A stretch of 53,175 nucleotides of DNA from an uncultured Eubacteriales bacterium (GCA_902802575.1 CADCMN010000016.1:1-53175); one strand, 5' to 3'. Numbered from the stretch's first letter, positions 24,095-32,061 are shown. The notes: generated by a model from the sequence alone, not told the origin. Numbers and translations: made by a program.

Positions 24095-24408
24095 GCCCAG
24101 TCACCTCCCGCGGCCTTCATCCGGTCGTTGATCTCCCTCATGAGCAGCTTGGCTTCCTTCAGGTCAGCGGTGGTCACCTGCATTTGATTCGCCCGGCGGG
24201 CGATCTGATTCAGGTTGTTCCCAATGGCGCTGATCTCCATGGCAAGGGCCCGAAAGTTTAGGTCAGGCCGCTGCCGGATTTCCTTTCCTGTGATCAGCTT
24301 CCGGATGACGGCGGAGTGAGTGTTCCCGCTGAACCGGCTCAGCTGCTCCAGCTTTTCATATTCTTTCTCGTTCAGATACACCTGAACGGCTCGATTGCGT
24401 GTACGCAT
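24091..24408 (-). CDS. MobC-like relaxosome accessory protein
   Basis: The 105-residue protein has a ribbon-helix-helix-like N-terminus (AVQVYLNEKEYEKLEQLSR) and the MobC signature EISAIGNNLNQIARRANQ. MobC proteins bind the transfer origin and help a relaxase nick DNA. There is no relaxase gene in the island, so this protein may serve a relaxase supplied by another element. The start at 24408 has AAAGGA upstream. It overlaps the ParB-like gene. Confidence 0.88.
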   Translation of the reverse strand: MRTRNRAVQVYLNEKEYEKLEQLSRFSGNTHSAVIRKLITGKEIRQRPDLNFRALAMEISAIGNNLNQIARRANQMQVTTADLKEAKLLMREINDRMKAAGGDWA

Positions 24409-24472
24409 TTCTTTGATTCCTTTCCCCGCGAAAAGCGGCATAGGGGTCCGGGGCGTACCCGGCAAGCGCGGA

Positions 24473-24543
24473 CGTCATGACAAACGCTATGCTTGCAGGG
24501 ACAAGCGGCGTCATGACAAGTCCCATGCTTGCAGGGACAGCGG
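24473..24543. repeat. Two tandem 35-36-bp repeats next to mobC: candidate oriT
   Basis: CGTCATGACAA followed by ATGCTTGCAGGGACA occurs twice (24473-24508 and 24509-24543). It lies in the 170-bp gap between the mobC-like and replication-type genes. This is where a transfer origin or iteron cluster would be expected. The function is inferred from position only. Confidence 0.5.
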
Positions 24544-24578
24544 CGCCGCCGCCTGTCATTCACCCCGGACCCGTTGGG

Positions 24579-25301
24579 TCAGAGCGCCCGGCGGGCGTTC
24601 ACAATGCAGTCCATGGGCGCATTGTACAGGCAGGAGATCAGATAGCTCTCCCCGCAGGTGACGGGATCGTACCGGTTCCCCAGCTGCGCCTCGATGAAGT
24701 CGATGTGGTCTATGGTCAGCATCCGGAGCCTGTCCCGGACGGCGTTCCGGGGGATCTGCTGTTTCTTCACCGTGATCTCTTCCGCCCGGTACATGGTGCG
24801 GATGGCCTGCTCGATGCTCCTGGCGAAGGGTTGGTCTTCGAAGATGTCCAGATGGAGCTTTTCCAGGATCTGCTCCAAGTCATTCCCGTCGTCTCCCGTT
24901 ATACCGACTGACGGAACAGCTATTATAGTATTGCTATTATCATTTATTTCCTGTTCAGCCGGTGACCCGGTCCCGGGCATCTGCTGCACCGGGGGCAGTG
25001 CATTCGGTGAGGTGGGGCAGTGCAGCGTGTAGGTGTTGGGCTGCCGCCGTCGCTTCCCCCGCTTCGTAGGGATATACTCGGACGTGACCGTGATCATACC
25101 CGCCTGCTCCAGCTCACGGATCGCCTTGCGGACGGTGTTCCGGCAGTAGTTGCAGGAATACGCTATGGTGCCGATGGAAGGGTTGCAGATCCCCTGCCTG
25201 TTGCAGCAGCGGGACAGATACACCAGCACCAGTTTAGCCATGGGGGATAGGGGGACGTCGAACAGGTCTGCCATCACATAAAAGGTCGTTCGTCTGGCCA
25301 T
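24579..25301 (-). CDS. Winged-helix replication-type protein of the mobility module
   Basis: The 240-residue protein starts with a winged-helix region (LSPMAKLVLVYLSRCCNRQG, then NTVRKAIRELEQAGMI). This is the pattern of replication initiators and DnaD-like proteins in Firmicutes conjugative elements. A low-complexity middle (about 100-140) is followed by a conserved C-terminal block (ITVKKQQIPRNAVRDRLRML) resembling a DUF6017-type domain. It probably binds the element origin. It lies 3 bp downstream of the excisionase gene on the same strand. Confidence 0.75.
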   Translation of the reverse strand: MARRTTFYVMADLFDVPLSPMAKLVLVYLSRCCNRQGICNPSIGTIAYSCNYCRNTVRKAIRELEQAGMITVTSEYIPTKRGKRRRQPNTYTLHCPTSPNALPPVQQMPGTGSPAEQEINDNSNTIIAVPSVGITGDDGNDLEQILEKLHLDIFEDQPFARSIEQAIRTMYRAEEITVKKQQIPRNAVRDRLRMLTIDHIDFIEAQLGNRYDPVTCGESYLISCLYNAPMDCIVNARRAL

Positions 25302-25304
25302 ACG

Positions 25305-25502
25305 TTACGCCTCCATCTGCCGGTCCATCCACTGGAGGAACCGGTCCCGGGGGACCAGGATCCGCTTGCCTACCCGCAGGGTGGGGAACCCCTTGGCGTG
25401 AGCCAGGTTGTAGGCGCCTACCCGGGAGATGCCCAGGAAAGCCGCCAGCTCTTCCACGCTCAGGGTGTAGGGGAGTTCGTCAATGTTCTGATAGGTCTTC
25501 AT
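25305..25502 (-). CDS. xis: Excisionase-like HTH protein
   Basis: Sixty-five residues with one MerR-like winged helix: LSVEELAAFLGISRVGAYNL followed by GFPTLRVGKRILVPRDRFLQW. Small proteins of this type bend the attachment-site DNA and direct integrases toward excision. The start at 25502 has AGAG 8 bp upstream. It is first in the leftward module. Confidence 0.85.
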   Translation of the reverse strand: MKTYQNIDELPYTLSVEELAAFLGISRVGAYNLAHAKGFPTLRVGKRILVPRDRFLQWMDRQMEA

Positions 25503-25662
25503 ACTCATAACTCTCTTTCGTGCTTGATTTCTCTTTGTGCCCTTGCGCTCCGGCGTCCCGCAGCGGCGACGATTACAGATGTACCGGTATATCCATGCTG
25601 CCCAGATCCTTATCGCTTTGTTGACCCGGTCAGCAAATTCATGGTAGCGCATTACAGTCCGT
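25503..25662. other. Gene-free leader before the mobility module
   Basis: The stretch upstream of the excisionase start is open on the minus strand, but the translated sequence is Arg-rich and unlike any family; I treat it as non-coding leader. Confidence 0.4.
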
Positions 25663-25752
25663 TTGACCCTGACACAGAATGTCCGATTTTTGGCCTGTTT
25701 TTATCGTTTTTCGATAAACAAAAATGAGAAAACGTAGATATTTAGCCAAAAA
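25663..25752. repeat. Long direct repeat, copy A: candidate element origin or control region
   Basis: About 90 bp share a common plan with 25822-25912: TACCCTGACA-like start, a TTTTTGGC tract, a TATCG...CGATA dyad, AAAATGAGAAAAC, AGATATTTAG and CCAAAAAA. CCCTGACA also occurs between the copies at 25756. It lies upstream of the rep/xis module, where iterons would lie. Confidence 0.6.
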
Positions 25753-25821
25753 ACACCCTGACATTCAATGTCACCCTCCGCTAAAGTTTTTTCTTTCAGA
25801 TCGTACACTGTTTTTTCTCGT

Positions 25822-25912
25822 TTTACCCTGACAGAAAAGTGTAGTTTTTTGGCGCTTTTTTATCGAATCTCGATAACATAAAATGAGAAAACCCAGATAT
25901 TTAGGCAAAAAA
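25822..25912. repeat. Long direct repeat, copy B
   Basis: The second copy of the 25663-25752 unit. Its TATCGAATCTCGATA dyad is more perfect than that of copy A. Confidence 0.6.
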
Positions 25913-25937
25913 GAACCTGCCGAATTTGGCAGGTTCT
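25906..25937 (-). terminator. Hairpin with T-run on the minus strand
   Basis: AGAACCTGCC/GGCAGGTTCT, 10 bp with a 6-nt loop, followed leftward by TTTTTT. It would block leftward transcription entering the control region. Confidence 0.55.
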
Positions 25938-25941
25938 CTGC

Positions 25942-26095
25942 AAGCTTTTTTTATACGAAAAAGCGCACACTAAAAAACTGATTCCGGAGATGTATCCGGA
26001 TGCGAAGATCCGTGTCTGGGGGGGATACGGACACTGCGGGAGGTTGATGATGGACACGGATCAATATGCGGCCATGCTGAAACAATTGGCGTAAT
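25942..26095 (+). pseudogene. 3' remnant of an alpha/beta hydrolase
   Basis: The frame reads KLFLYEKAHTKKLIPEMYPD, then IRVWGGYGHCGRLMMDTDQY and a normal end at TAA. The GYGHCG segment matches the catalytic-His region of alpha/beta hydrolases and resembles GYKHCG in the island gene at 41629. Everything upstream of about 50 codons is gone. It shows that the cargo region once extended further left. Confidence 0.7.
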
Positions 26096-26300
26096 CCTGC
26101 ATCGAAAAACAAAGGCCTGTTTCAGACCGTTCATACCTGAATGGGTTTGCTTTCTGAACAGACAGGGCGGATGTTATTCTGTAGTGAATCTCATCCGCCC
26201 CGGTTTTACTGTGTCCTTCTGACAGGGTAATTATGTGAAAAAAACAGGAAGACAGATTGAAAAAGCAGCAGATTCTTTTTGAATAATTCCTTTGCTCGTG
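26096..26300. other. Gene-free interval before the main cargo promoter
   Basis: A 9-bp hairpin (GGGCGGATG/CATCCGCCC, 26165-26200, 18-nt loop, then GGTTTTA) may terminate read-through from the left. Nothing else is recognisable. Confidence 0.4.
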
Positions 26301-26331
26301 TTGACAAACGGGAAAGGAGTGGTATTATACT
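26301..26331 (+). promoter_or_regulatory. Promoter of the main cargo operon
   Basis: TTGACA at 26301 with TATTAT at 26323 (16 bp) or TATACT at 26326 (19 bp). It abuts the operator palindrome. Confidence 0.7.
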
Positions 26332-26356
26332 ATTGGTTAGCAGATGCTAACCAATA
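26331..26356. promoter_or_regulatory. Operator O1 of the island regulon
   Basis: A perfect palindrome with 11-bp arms TATTGGTTAGC / GCTAACCAATA around AGAT. It covers the expected transcription start. The core GGTTAG-N6-CTAACC or its close variant recurs at 45738 and 48852 in front of the other island operons. Confidence 0.8.
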
Positions 26357-26385
26357 GCGACGAAAGGGGTGTGCAAGGAGCAGCT

Positions 26386-26913
26386 ATGTCGGAAGAGACT
26401 ATCATTCGCCATTGTTCGCCCACGCTGGCGGGGATTAAGACCGGAAATCTGTTTCACTGCTCCTATGGAACGCGGGAGGAGATGCGCTCGGATGTACGGC
26501 ACTGGAACTCGGTCCTATCTCCCAAGGGGCTCAGGATCATTCCGCTGCGTGTGCGGGAGGGCAGCGTCCTGATATACGTGTATCGTCCGGCTCGGCTGCA
26601 AAAAGATCTGGAGAACGACGACGCCTGCGCCCTGCTGCGGGATCGGGGATACTGTACCGAGACGTCCTCCCGCTGCGTTGCGTGCCTTATCGAGCGCTTG
26701 AAGGAAAGCCGGGAATTTCCCCATGAGATCGGTCTTTTTTTGAGCTATCCGCCGGAGGACGTGACCGGCTTTCTGGAGCACCGGGCGTCGGGCTGCAAGT
26801 TCACCGGCTTCTGGAAGGTGTACGGGAACGCAGAGGAGGCACAAAAGACCTTCGCCCGATACAAGAAGTGCATCGACGCCTACTATCGCGCCTGGAAAAA
26901 TGGGCGGACGTAG
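26386..26913 (+). CDS. DUF3793-family protein
   Basis: The 175-residue cytoplasmic protein has the family hallmarks CSPTLAGIKTGNLF near the N-terminus, RIIPLRVREGSVLIYVYRP in the middle and LSYPPEDVTGFLEHR plus GFWKVYGNAEEAQKTF near the end. The biochemical role of the family is unknown. From general knowledge it tends to be found near FeoAB and flavodoxin genes in clostridia, which agrees with the feo genes of this island. The start at 26386 has AAGGAG upstream. It is the first gene after the O1 operator. Confidence 0.85.
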   Translation: MSEETIIRHCSPTLAGIKTGNLFHCSYGTREEMRSDVRHWNSVLSPKGLRIIPLRVREGSVLIYVYRPARLQKDLENDDACALLRDRGYCTETSSRCVACLIERLKESREFPHEIGLFLSYPPEDVTGFLEHRASGCKFTGFWKVYGNAEEAQKTFARYKKCIDAYYRAWKNGRT

Positions 26914-26963
26914 GAACGGCTGACCGTGTCTGGCGGCAAGGCATGCAGAGAAGAGGAAACGGT

Positions 26964-27707
26964 ATGAACGAGAAGGAAAGATCGAAGCGGCTGCTGATTA
27001 TTGGCATCGTCGGGTGCCTATTGTACGTGATCGGCGACTTTTTGTTTGCCGCCACCGGCAGGGAACAGACCACAGAGAGCGTCGGCTTCATGGTGCGAAT
27101 TGCTTATTTGGAAATGGGCACCTGGCGCATGGTGGCCAGCATCCTCTGCGGCTTTGTCGGTACGATGCTGTACTACATGGGCTTCCACCGCATGTATGGC
27201 CTTCTGAAACTGCATGTAAAGGAAGCCAGGGACCAGAAATTGGTAAAACTGTTCCGCATCGCATATGTCACCGGAACAGTCGCATGGGCTTACGTCCACG
27301 CCATGTTCATGACCGTGGCGCTGATCTTCAAATACGTATATCAAAGCTACGGGGACATAAAAAATGCGGCGGACATCGCTAATCGTGTGTTTTACGCCAA
27401 CGCCGCGCCTATGGTCATCGCCTACCTTCTGTGCGACGTGCTGCTGGCGGTCATCATGATCGTCATGGTGTGGAAACGAATCATCCCGCTGAAAAGCACG
27501 GGGGCGCGGATCCTCGCCACGCTGTGCAACCCTATGGCCCTGCCGGGGATCGTCGGCAATCTCCTTAGTTTGCTGCCCTGGCCCATCAATCAGCTGGACC
27601 ACGGCACGGAATCCTTCGGCCATGCGCTCGTGCTGATCCTGGGTTTGATTCTGCTGCAAGAGATGGATAAGGCAGGGGAATTGAAAAATGCGGAGGCATT
27701 GGAATGA
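26964..27707 (+). CDS. Polytopic membrane protein, family A (first of three)
   Basis: The 247-residue protein has about seven membrane helices and no catalytic motif I can name. It resembles DUF6796-type proteins. It opens RLLIIGIVGCLLYVIGDFLF and ends with LPWPINQLDHGTESFGHALV, which closely matches WPFNGFVSGFESFGWMLMF in the island protein at 39868. The gene at 27704 is a more distant relative. AGAGG lies before the ATG, and the stop overlaps the next start (ATGA). Confidence 0.7.
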   Translation: MNEKERSKRLLIIGIVGCLLYVIGDFLFAATGREQTTESVGFMVRIAYLEMGTWRMVASILCGFVGTMLYYMGFHRMYGLLKLHVKEARDQKLVKLFRIAYVTGTVAWAYVHAMFMTVALIFKYVYQSYGDIKNAADIANRVFYANAAPMVIAYLLCDVLLAVIMIVMVWKRIIPLKSTGARILATLCNPMALPGIVGNLLSLLPWPINQLDHGTESFGHALVLILGLILLQEMDKAGELKNAEALE

Positions 27708-28390
27708 ACGAAACGCTGGACTGGCCGCGGATACGGCACCTGTTGAAGCTGGGCATATTCGCCTCGCTGATGGTCCTGGCAGGGGATATGCTCCTGGGCT
27801 GGGGCGTGTCCGACCCGGCCGTGACGGAGGTCCCCACCTTGTTCACCCGGTATTTGACCGTGTCTGACGGCAGGATCTATGCTTCGGCTTTGCTGGGACT
27901 CGTCGGCATCCCCATCGAGTGCCTGTGCTGGTTCGCCATTTACCGCATGATACAGCCCTATTCCGAGAAGGACGCCCACGCCTATCGGGCCGGGGTCATC
28001 GGATGCCTCGCGTTCGGCGGCTGCGGCGTCCACGTGCCGTGTTGCATGGCGGTGTACCTGTTGAAGCGCTTTTATGCGAACGATTCTGCCACGGCCATGG
28101 AGAAAACGGGACGCTTTATCGGCTGGTTCCTGCTGCCCGCGACGATCATCTTCCTCGTTTTCTTTCTACTTACAGCAGTGGTGCAAATCAAAGCGTTTGC
28201 CAAAGGCCATACGCCCCTGCCCCGGTGGTGCTGGGTGTTCTCGGTGTTGTTCGGCTTTCTCTTTGCAGCGTTGATGAAGCTGTTCGGAGATTTCGGTCTC
28301 ACCAACGCTTTAGCCACGGGATGGATCAGCATTGGGAACCTTTGGATGATGGGAGGACTGCTGTTGGCCTCAAGGAGGGTTAACCAATGA
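27704..28390 (+). CDS. Polytopic membrane protein, family A (second of three)
   Basis: The 228-residue protein has six or seven predicted membrane helices. Like its relatives it has a first helix ending GDMLLGWG and a late FGDFGLTNALATGWISIGNL segment. It overlaps the previous gene by 4 bp and is itself overlapped by the start of a methyltransferase remnant. The function is unknown; close packing with SAM-enzyme genes suggests a membrane step in the same pathway. Confidence 0.65.
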   Translation: MNETLDWPRIRHLLKLGIFASLMVLAGDMLLGWGVSDPAVTEVPTLFTRYLTVSDGRIYASALLGLVGIPIECLCWFAIYRMIQPYSEKDAHAYRAGVIGCLAFGGCGVHVPCCMAVYLLKRFYANDSATAMEKTGRFIGWFLLPATIIFLVFFLLTAVVQIKAFAKGHTPLPRWCWVFSVLFGFLFAALMKLFGDFGLTNALATGWISIGNLWMMGGLLLASRRVNQ

Positions 28391-28470
28391 GAAAACGGAC
28401 CTGGGACCTGTATGCGCCCATCTACAAACGGGCCATGCAGGCGGATCAGCAGATGAAACGTAAAAGATGA
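28387..28470 (+). pseudogene. Truncated methyltransferase, N-terminal 27 codons only
   Basis: MRKRTWDLYAPIYKRAMQAD is the usual opening of a clostridial class I SAM-dependent methyltransferase (WDLYAPIY...AMxAD). After QQMKRKR the frame stops, so the rest of the gene has been deleted. The ATGA overlap with the preceding gene shows that the lost gene was part of the operon. Confidence 0.65.
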
Positions 28471-28483
28471 AAGGAGCGTACAT

Positions 28484-29266
28484 ATGATCGAGAAAGTCAA
28501 TCCCTGCCATCCGGATAAAGTGGCAGACAGAATTGCTGGCGCGATCGTAGACCTCGCTTACACGATGCAAAACAACCCAAGGATCGCCGTAGAGGTGCTG
28601 ATTGGACACGGAAAATGTCATGTAATCATGGAGTCCTCTGTCGTTCCGGAAGGGGAAGCAATCGGCGCTATCATTCGGCGCATTGCGGGCGATGTGGAGC
28701 CTGATGTCGTCATCGTTCCGCAAGATAGTCATCTTGCCGGGAATCAGGCGGAAGGCCTGCGCTGCGGCGATAACGGGATATTTAAGGGAACGCCCCTTAC
28801 GAAGGAACAAAAAAGAATGTCCCGGATCGCACATGACATCTACAGCAGGTATCCATCCGACGGGAAATACATCTTGACAGATACACGCCTGATCATATGT
28901 CAGAGCAATGCGGACAGCAAGGAACTCGCGAAGGCATATCCGGGTGCCGAAATCAATCCCCTGGGGGACTGGACGGGCGGCACAGATGTTGACACCGGCG
29001 CTACCAACAGGAAACTCGGCTCAGATATGGCGGATTCTGTCACCGGCGGGGGCTTGCACGGAAAGGACCTTTCCAAGGCAGACGTTTCAGTAAATATCTA
29101 TGCCTTTCTGAAGGCCCAGGAAACAGGAAAAACCGTTGAGCTTTGCTGCGCTATCGGCGACGATATGATCAGCGGCATCCCGTATGATGAGATCGTGTCT
29201 GTCGCAAGAGAGCATATCCGATCTGTCGGCGGTTTTGAGAAATTTGCCGAATGGGGTCTCTATTAG
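28484..29266 (+). CDS. Shortened S-adenosylmethionine synthetase-like protein
   Basis: The protein is 260 residues against about 390 for MetK, yet the MetK landmarks are present in order: HPDKVADRIAGAIVD (ATP/Met site), RCGDNGIFKG in place of GDQG-MFG, LGDWTGGTDVDTGATNRKLG (the NPTG...GRK region) and VTGGGLHGKDLSKADVS in place of GGGAFSGKDPTKVDRS. MetK makes SAM from ATP and methionine. An operon with four methyltransferases is a sensible place for a private SAM supply. The central region of normal MetK is missing, so activity is uncertain. It has a ribosome site AAAGGAG. Confidence 0.85.
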   Translation: MIEKVNPCHPDKVADRIAGAIVDLAYTMQNNPRIAVEVLIGHGKCHVIMESSVVPEGEAIGAIIRRIAGDVEPDVVIVPQDSHLAGNQAEGLRCGDNGIFKGTPLTKEQKRMSRIAHDIYSRYPSDGKYILTDTRLIICQSNADSKELAKAYPGAEINPLGDWTGGTDVDTGATNRKLGSDMADSVTGGGLHGKDLSKADVSVNIYAFLKAQETGKTVELCCAIGDDMISGIPYDEIVSVAREHIRSVGGFEKFAEWGLY

Positions 29267-29307
29267 CCGGAGATCATGAAAGCGGAAAGGAACAAAAAGA
29301 AACGGAT

Positions 29308-29931
29308 ATGGGACTGTTTAAAAAGTTTGTATCACAAACAAGAAAACCAGAGGGCTTCCTCGGAAAGCTGATGGTCGGCAGTATGAACGGCGGTCACGCG
29401 AAGCTCGCCGACTGGGGCATGTCACATCTTGACGGGATAACGGCGACATGCATTGCAGAGCTCGGCTGCGGCGGCGGCAGAAATGCTTCGGAACTGTTGA
29501 AACGGTATCCGCAGGCAAAGCTCACGGCAATGGACTATTCGGGAGTTTCCGTGGAAAAAGCGAAGGGAACAAACAAAGCCTTCATCGCTGCGGGCAGATG
29601 TACTGTCCTGCAGGGCAACGTGGCATCCCTACCCTTTGCGGATAAAGCCTTTGATCTGGCAACCGCTTTCGAGACGGTCTATTTCTGGCCAAGTCTTGAA
29701 CGGTGCTTTGCGGAAGTCTGCCGGGTCCTGCAACCCGGCGGGACATTCGTGATCTGCAACGAATCCGACGGCACGGACGAGACGGCGCTCAAGTTCGAGA
29801 AGATCATAGACGGTATGAAATGCTATACGGCAGAGCAGCTCACGACATCGCTGAAAGCCGTGGGATTCTCTGATGTCAGGACAGACCACCATCCATCGAA
29901 GCCTTGGATCACCGTGCTGGCGAGGAAATGA
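29308..29931 (+). CDS. Class I SAM-dependent methyltransferase
   Basis: The 207-residue protein has motif I IAELGCGGGRNASELL (about residues 48-63), an acidic end of strand 2 (LTAMDYSGV) and the post-motif FDLATAFETVYFWP ... LQPGGTFVICNE, all standard for the UbiE/Methyltransf_11 type. The acceptor cannot be told. The frame could extend upstream to 29251, overlapping the SAM synthetase gene; homology to the family begins at MGLFKKF, so I start at 29308. Confidence 0.88.
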   Translation: MGLFKKFVSQTRKPEGFLGKLMVGSMNGGHAKLADWGMSHLDGITATCIAELGCGGGRNASELLKRYPQAKLTAMDYSGVSVEKAKGTNKAFIAAGRCTVLQGNVASLPFADKAFDLATAFETVYFWPSLERCFAEVCRVLQPGGTFVICNESDGTDETALKFEKIIDGMKCYTAEQLTTSLKAVGFSDVRTDHHPSKPWITVLARK

Positions 29932-29941
29932 AGGCACATAT

Positions 29942-30574
29942 ATGAAATCATACAAACCGGAATCCCTTGTTGCTGTCAGCCGCTATCAGTATTATTTTCC
30001 GATGCTGGGTCAGCAGATCCGGACAGACGTCTATACCCGTATGGCGGAGCTGATCGAAGAAGAAAAAGAATACTGCGACAAGGGCAACTACAAGCATATG
30101 GCGCAGATCCTGACATCCATTGCTATGTATGAGGTCCTGCAGAAGCACGGAAAGAGCGAACCCGAGGCATATCAAATCGTCTCCGAGGAGATGTGGAAGT
30201 TCCTTGATCCGACCTCTATGCAGAAGATGGCAAAGAAGAGCTTCTTCCTGCCGCTGATGAAAAAGATTGTGCCGTTTGGCTTCAAAAAGGGCTCCGGCTA
30301 TGGCTGGCGCTATACCTGGCACAAAGATGATCCAAAAGACCGTTTTCACTTCGAGTGCAACGAGTGTATTTATGCGAAGATCCTCGGGAAACGGGGGCTG
30401 TTGAAGCTTGGCGCCATGTGCTGCCATGCGGACATCATCAACTACGGCAGCCTGCCCTACACCGACTTCAAGCGGACCAAGACCCTATGCCAGGGCGGCG
30501 ACTGCTGCGACTTTGATTTCGTCCGCCACGACACCGACGCCGGCGACGGCTGGGAACGGACGAAGAGCGTTTGA
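29942..30574 (+). CDS. Thiazoline-carboxylate hydrolase-family protein, paralogue 1
   Basis: The 210-residue protein resembles the L-2-amino-thiazoline-4-carboxylic acid hydrolase family, known from bacteria that turn aminothiazoline carboxylate into cysteine. An N-terminal helical half is followed by a C-terminal signature: CCHADIINYG, then FKRTKTLCQGGDCCDFDF. The CxxD and CD pairs in it are kept in all five island paralogues. No membrane segment. The start at 29942 lies 11 bp after the methyltransferase stop. Most family members in clostridia have untested substrates, so the name is a guide only. Confidence 0.8.
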   Translation: MKSYKPESLVAVSRYQYYFPMLGQQIRTDVYTRMAELIEEEKEYCDKGNYKHMAQILTSIAMYEVLQKHGKSEPEAYQIVSEEMWKFLDPTSMQKMAKKSFFLPLMKKIVPFGFKKGSGYGWRYTWHKDDPKDRFHFECNECIYAKILGKRGLLKLGAMCCHADIINYGSLPYTDFKRTKTLCQGGDCCDFDFVRHDTDAGDGWERTKSV

Positions 30575-30585
30575 GGGAGGCCGAC

Positions 30586-31227
30586 ATGAAATACGTTGGA
30601 ATGCCTGCGGGCATGTGGCTGCTGTTTCACCGGTCCTTCCGGCAGAAGATGGTGACCGTCCTCGGCTTCAGCGAGGAGGAAGCAGCCAAGACCGAGCGAA
30701 AGGCCCTGACGAAATACCGGGAGATCATCGCCGGACTGCCCGTGTTTGAGAAGGGCGATCGGTTCAAAATGAATATCGTCAACTGCGCCATGCTGGCGGC
30801 GTTTTATCTGAACATGACGCGAAAGCCCACTGTGGCGCAGATGACCGAATACTATGAGAAGGCCATGATGATCGGCCCCATGCGGGCTTTCTGCCGCATG
30901 GCCGGGCGGCAGAAGTTCACAGAAAAGGACATGCGGGGGATGGAGACTACGGCAAAGCTGCGGGCAGCCGACCGGAATCCCTATTCCTGGAACATGGAGT
31001 TTATGCCCTATCCGGACGGCAGCGGCTACGAAGCCCGCTTTTCCAAATGCGGCATCTGCACACTGATGCGGGAACTGGGCATCTCGGAAATCGTTCCCGC
31101 TATGTGCCATCTGGACTATGCCATGAGCGAGGCGAGCGGCGTGTCCGATTTTGTGAGGGACCACACTCTGGCAAGCGGCGGACCCTACTGCGACTGCGGA
31201 TACAAAAAGAAAGGACTGACGCCATGA
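30586..31227 (+). CDS. Thiazoline-carboxylate hydrolase-family protein, paralogue 2
   Basis: The 213-residue protein has the same plan as paralogue 1, with the signature MCHLDYAMSEASG and then DHTLASGGPYCDCGY, so CxxD and CD are kept while RTKT is replaced by DHTL. A run near 63-70 (MNIVNCAMLAAFYLNM) is hydrophobic but probably a buried helix. GGAGG lies before the ATG and the stop overlaps the next start. The divergence from paralogue 1 suggests a different substrate or a partner role. Confidence 0.78.
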   Translation: MKYVGMPAGMWLLFHRSFRQKMVTVLGFSEEEAAKTERKALTKYREIIAGLPVFEKGDRFKMNIVNCAMLAAFYLNMTRKPTVAQMTEYYEKAMMIGPMRAFCRMAGRQKFTEKDMRGMETTAKLRAADRNPYSWNMEFMPYPDGSGYEARFSKCGICTLMRELGISEIVPAMCHLDYAMSEASGVSDFVRDHTLASGGPYCDCGYKKKGLTP

Positions 31228-32057
31228 AATATCACATTGCGAAAAACTCGGTTCAGGAAACGCTGATCATTCCCCTGCTCGGACGACTGGTGTGTTCCGA
31301 GCGCTTTCCTAAGCTGTTCTCCGACCCCGAAGCCAAAAGGATCTGTGATTCGCTGGACTATGACTTTGCCGAGAAACGAAAGAAAATGGAATCGCCGGCA
31401 GGACTCTTCGGCGCTCTGGAAGTGGCTCAGCGACAGTATGATCTTGGCTGCGAGGTCGAATCGTATCTCAAAGGCCATCCGAAAGCCGCTGTCGTCAATT
31501 TGGGCTGCGGCCTGGACGATACCTTTCGCAAGTGCGACAACGGCCTTTGCCGCGGCTATAACGTCGACCTGCCGGACGTGATCCGGGTGCGGAACGATCT
31601 GCTTCCTGTGGGAGAGCGAGAACGGAACCTGGCTTTCGACCTGAACGATTTCGGCTGGATGGACCTGATCGACGGTTCGAACGGAGCGGTGTTTTATGCT
31701 GCCGGCGTTTTCTATTATTTCAGGACGGCCGACGTAAAAAAACTGTTTCAGGCCATGGCGGAGCGGTTCCCCGGCGGCGTGCTGGTCTTCGATTCCTGCA
31801 ATGCGCGCGGCGCGAAGCTGATGCGGAAGACCTGGCTGACGGAAGCCGGGATCACCGATGTCAGCGCCTATTTTTCCCTGGAAGACGAGTCGGAGCTGCG
31901 AAGATGGAGCGATCGTTTCACCTTAGTATCGGCCAGGAGCTATATGCGCGGCTACAGGGATATATACAAGGATGTTACCTGGTTCCATAAGCTGATGATC
32001 CGTTTCTGCGACACGCTGGTGCGCATGAAGATCGTAAAGATCGTTTTCAGAGGATGA
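31224..32057 (+). CDS. LCM/TcmP-type SAM-dependent methyltransferase
   Basis: The 277-residue protein belongs to the leucine carboxyl methyltransferase/TcmP class: VVNLGCGLDDTFRKCDNG, YNVDLPDVIRVRNDLL and FYAAGVFYYFRTADVKKLF are its marks. Relatives O-methylate carboxyl groups or polyketide-like phenols. It overlaps the upstream gene by 4 bp. In this operon a carboxylate or hydroxyl on a small molecule is a plausible acceptor. Confidence 0.88.
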   Translation: MKYHIAKNSVQETLIIPLLGRLVCSERFPKLFSDPEAKRICDSLDYDFAEKRKKMESPAGLFGALEVAQRQYDLGCEVESYLKGHPKAAVVNLGCGLDDTFRKCDNGLCRGYNVDLPDVIRVRNDLLPVGERERNLAFDLNDFGWMDLIDGSNGAVFYAAGVFYYFRTADVKKLFQAMAERFPGGVLVFDSCNARGAKLMRKTWLTEAGITDVSAYFSLEDESELRRWSDRFTLVSARSYMRGYRDIYKDVTWFHKLMIRFCDTLVRMKIVKIVFRG

Positions 32058-32061
32058 GCGT

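Noticed and set aside
24473..24543. Tandem 35-36-bp repeats considered as a CRISPR array
   Set aside because: Only two units, directly abutting with no spacers, and no cas genes. A transfer-origin or iteron role fits better.
25860..26057. Leftward 65-codon open frame
   Set aside because: It crosses the hairpin and the hydrolase remnant in antisense and has no ribosome site.
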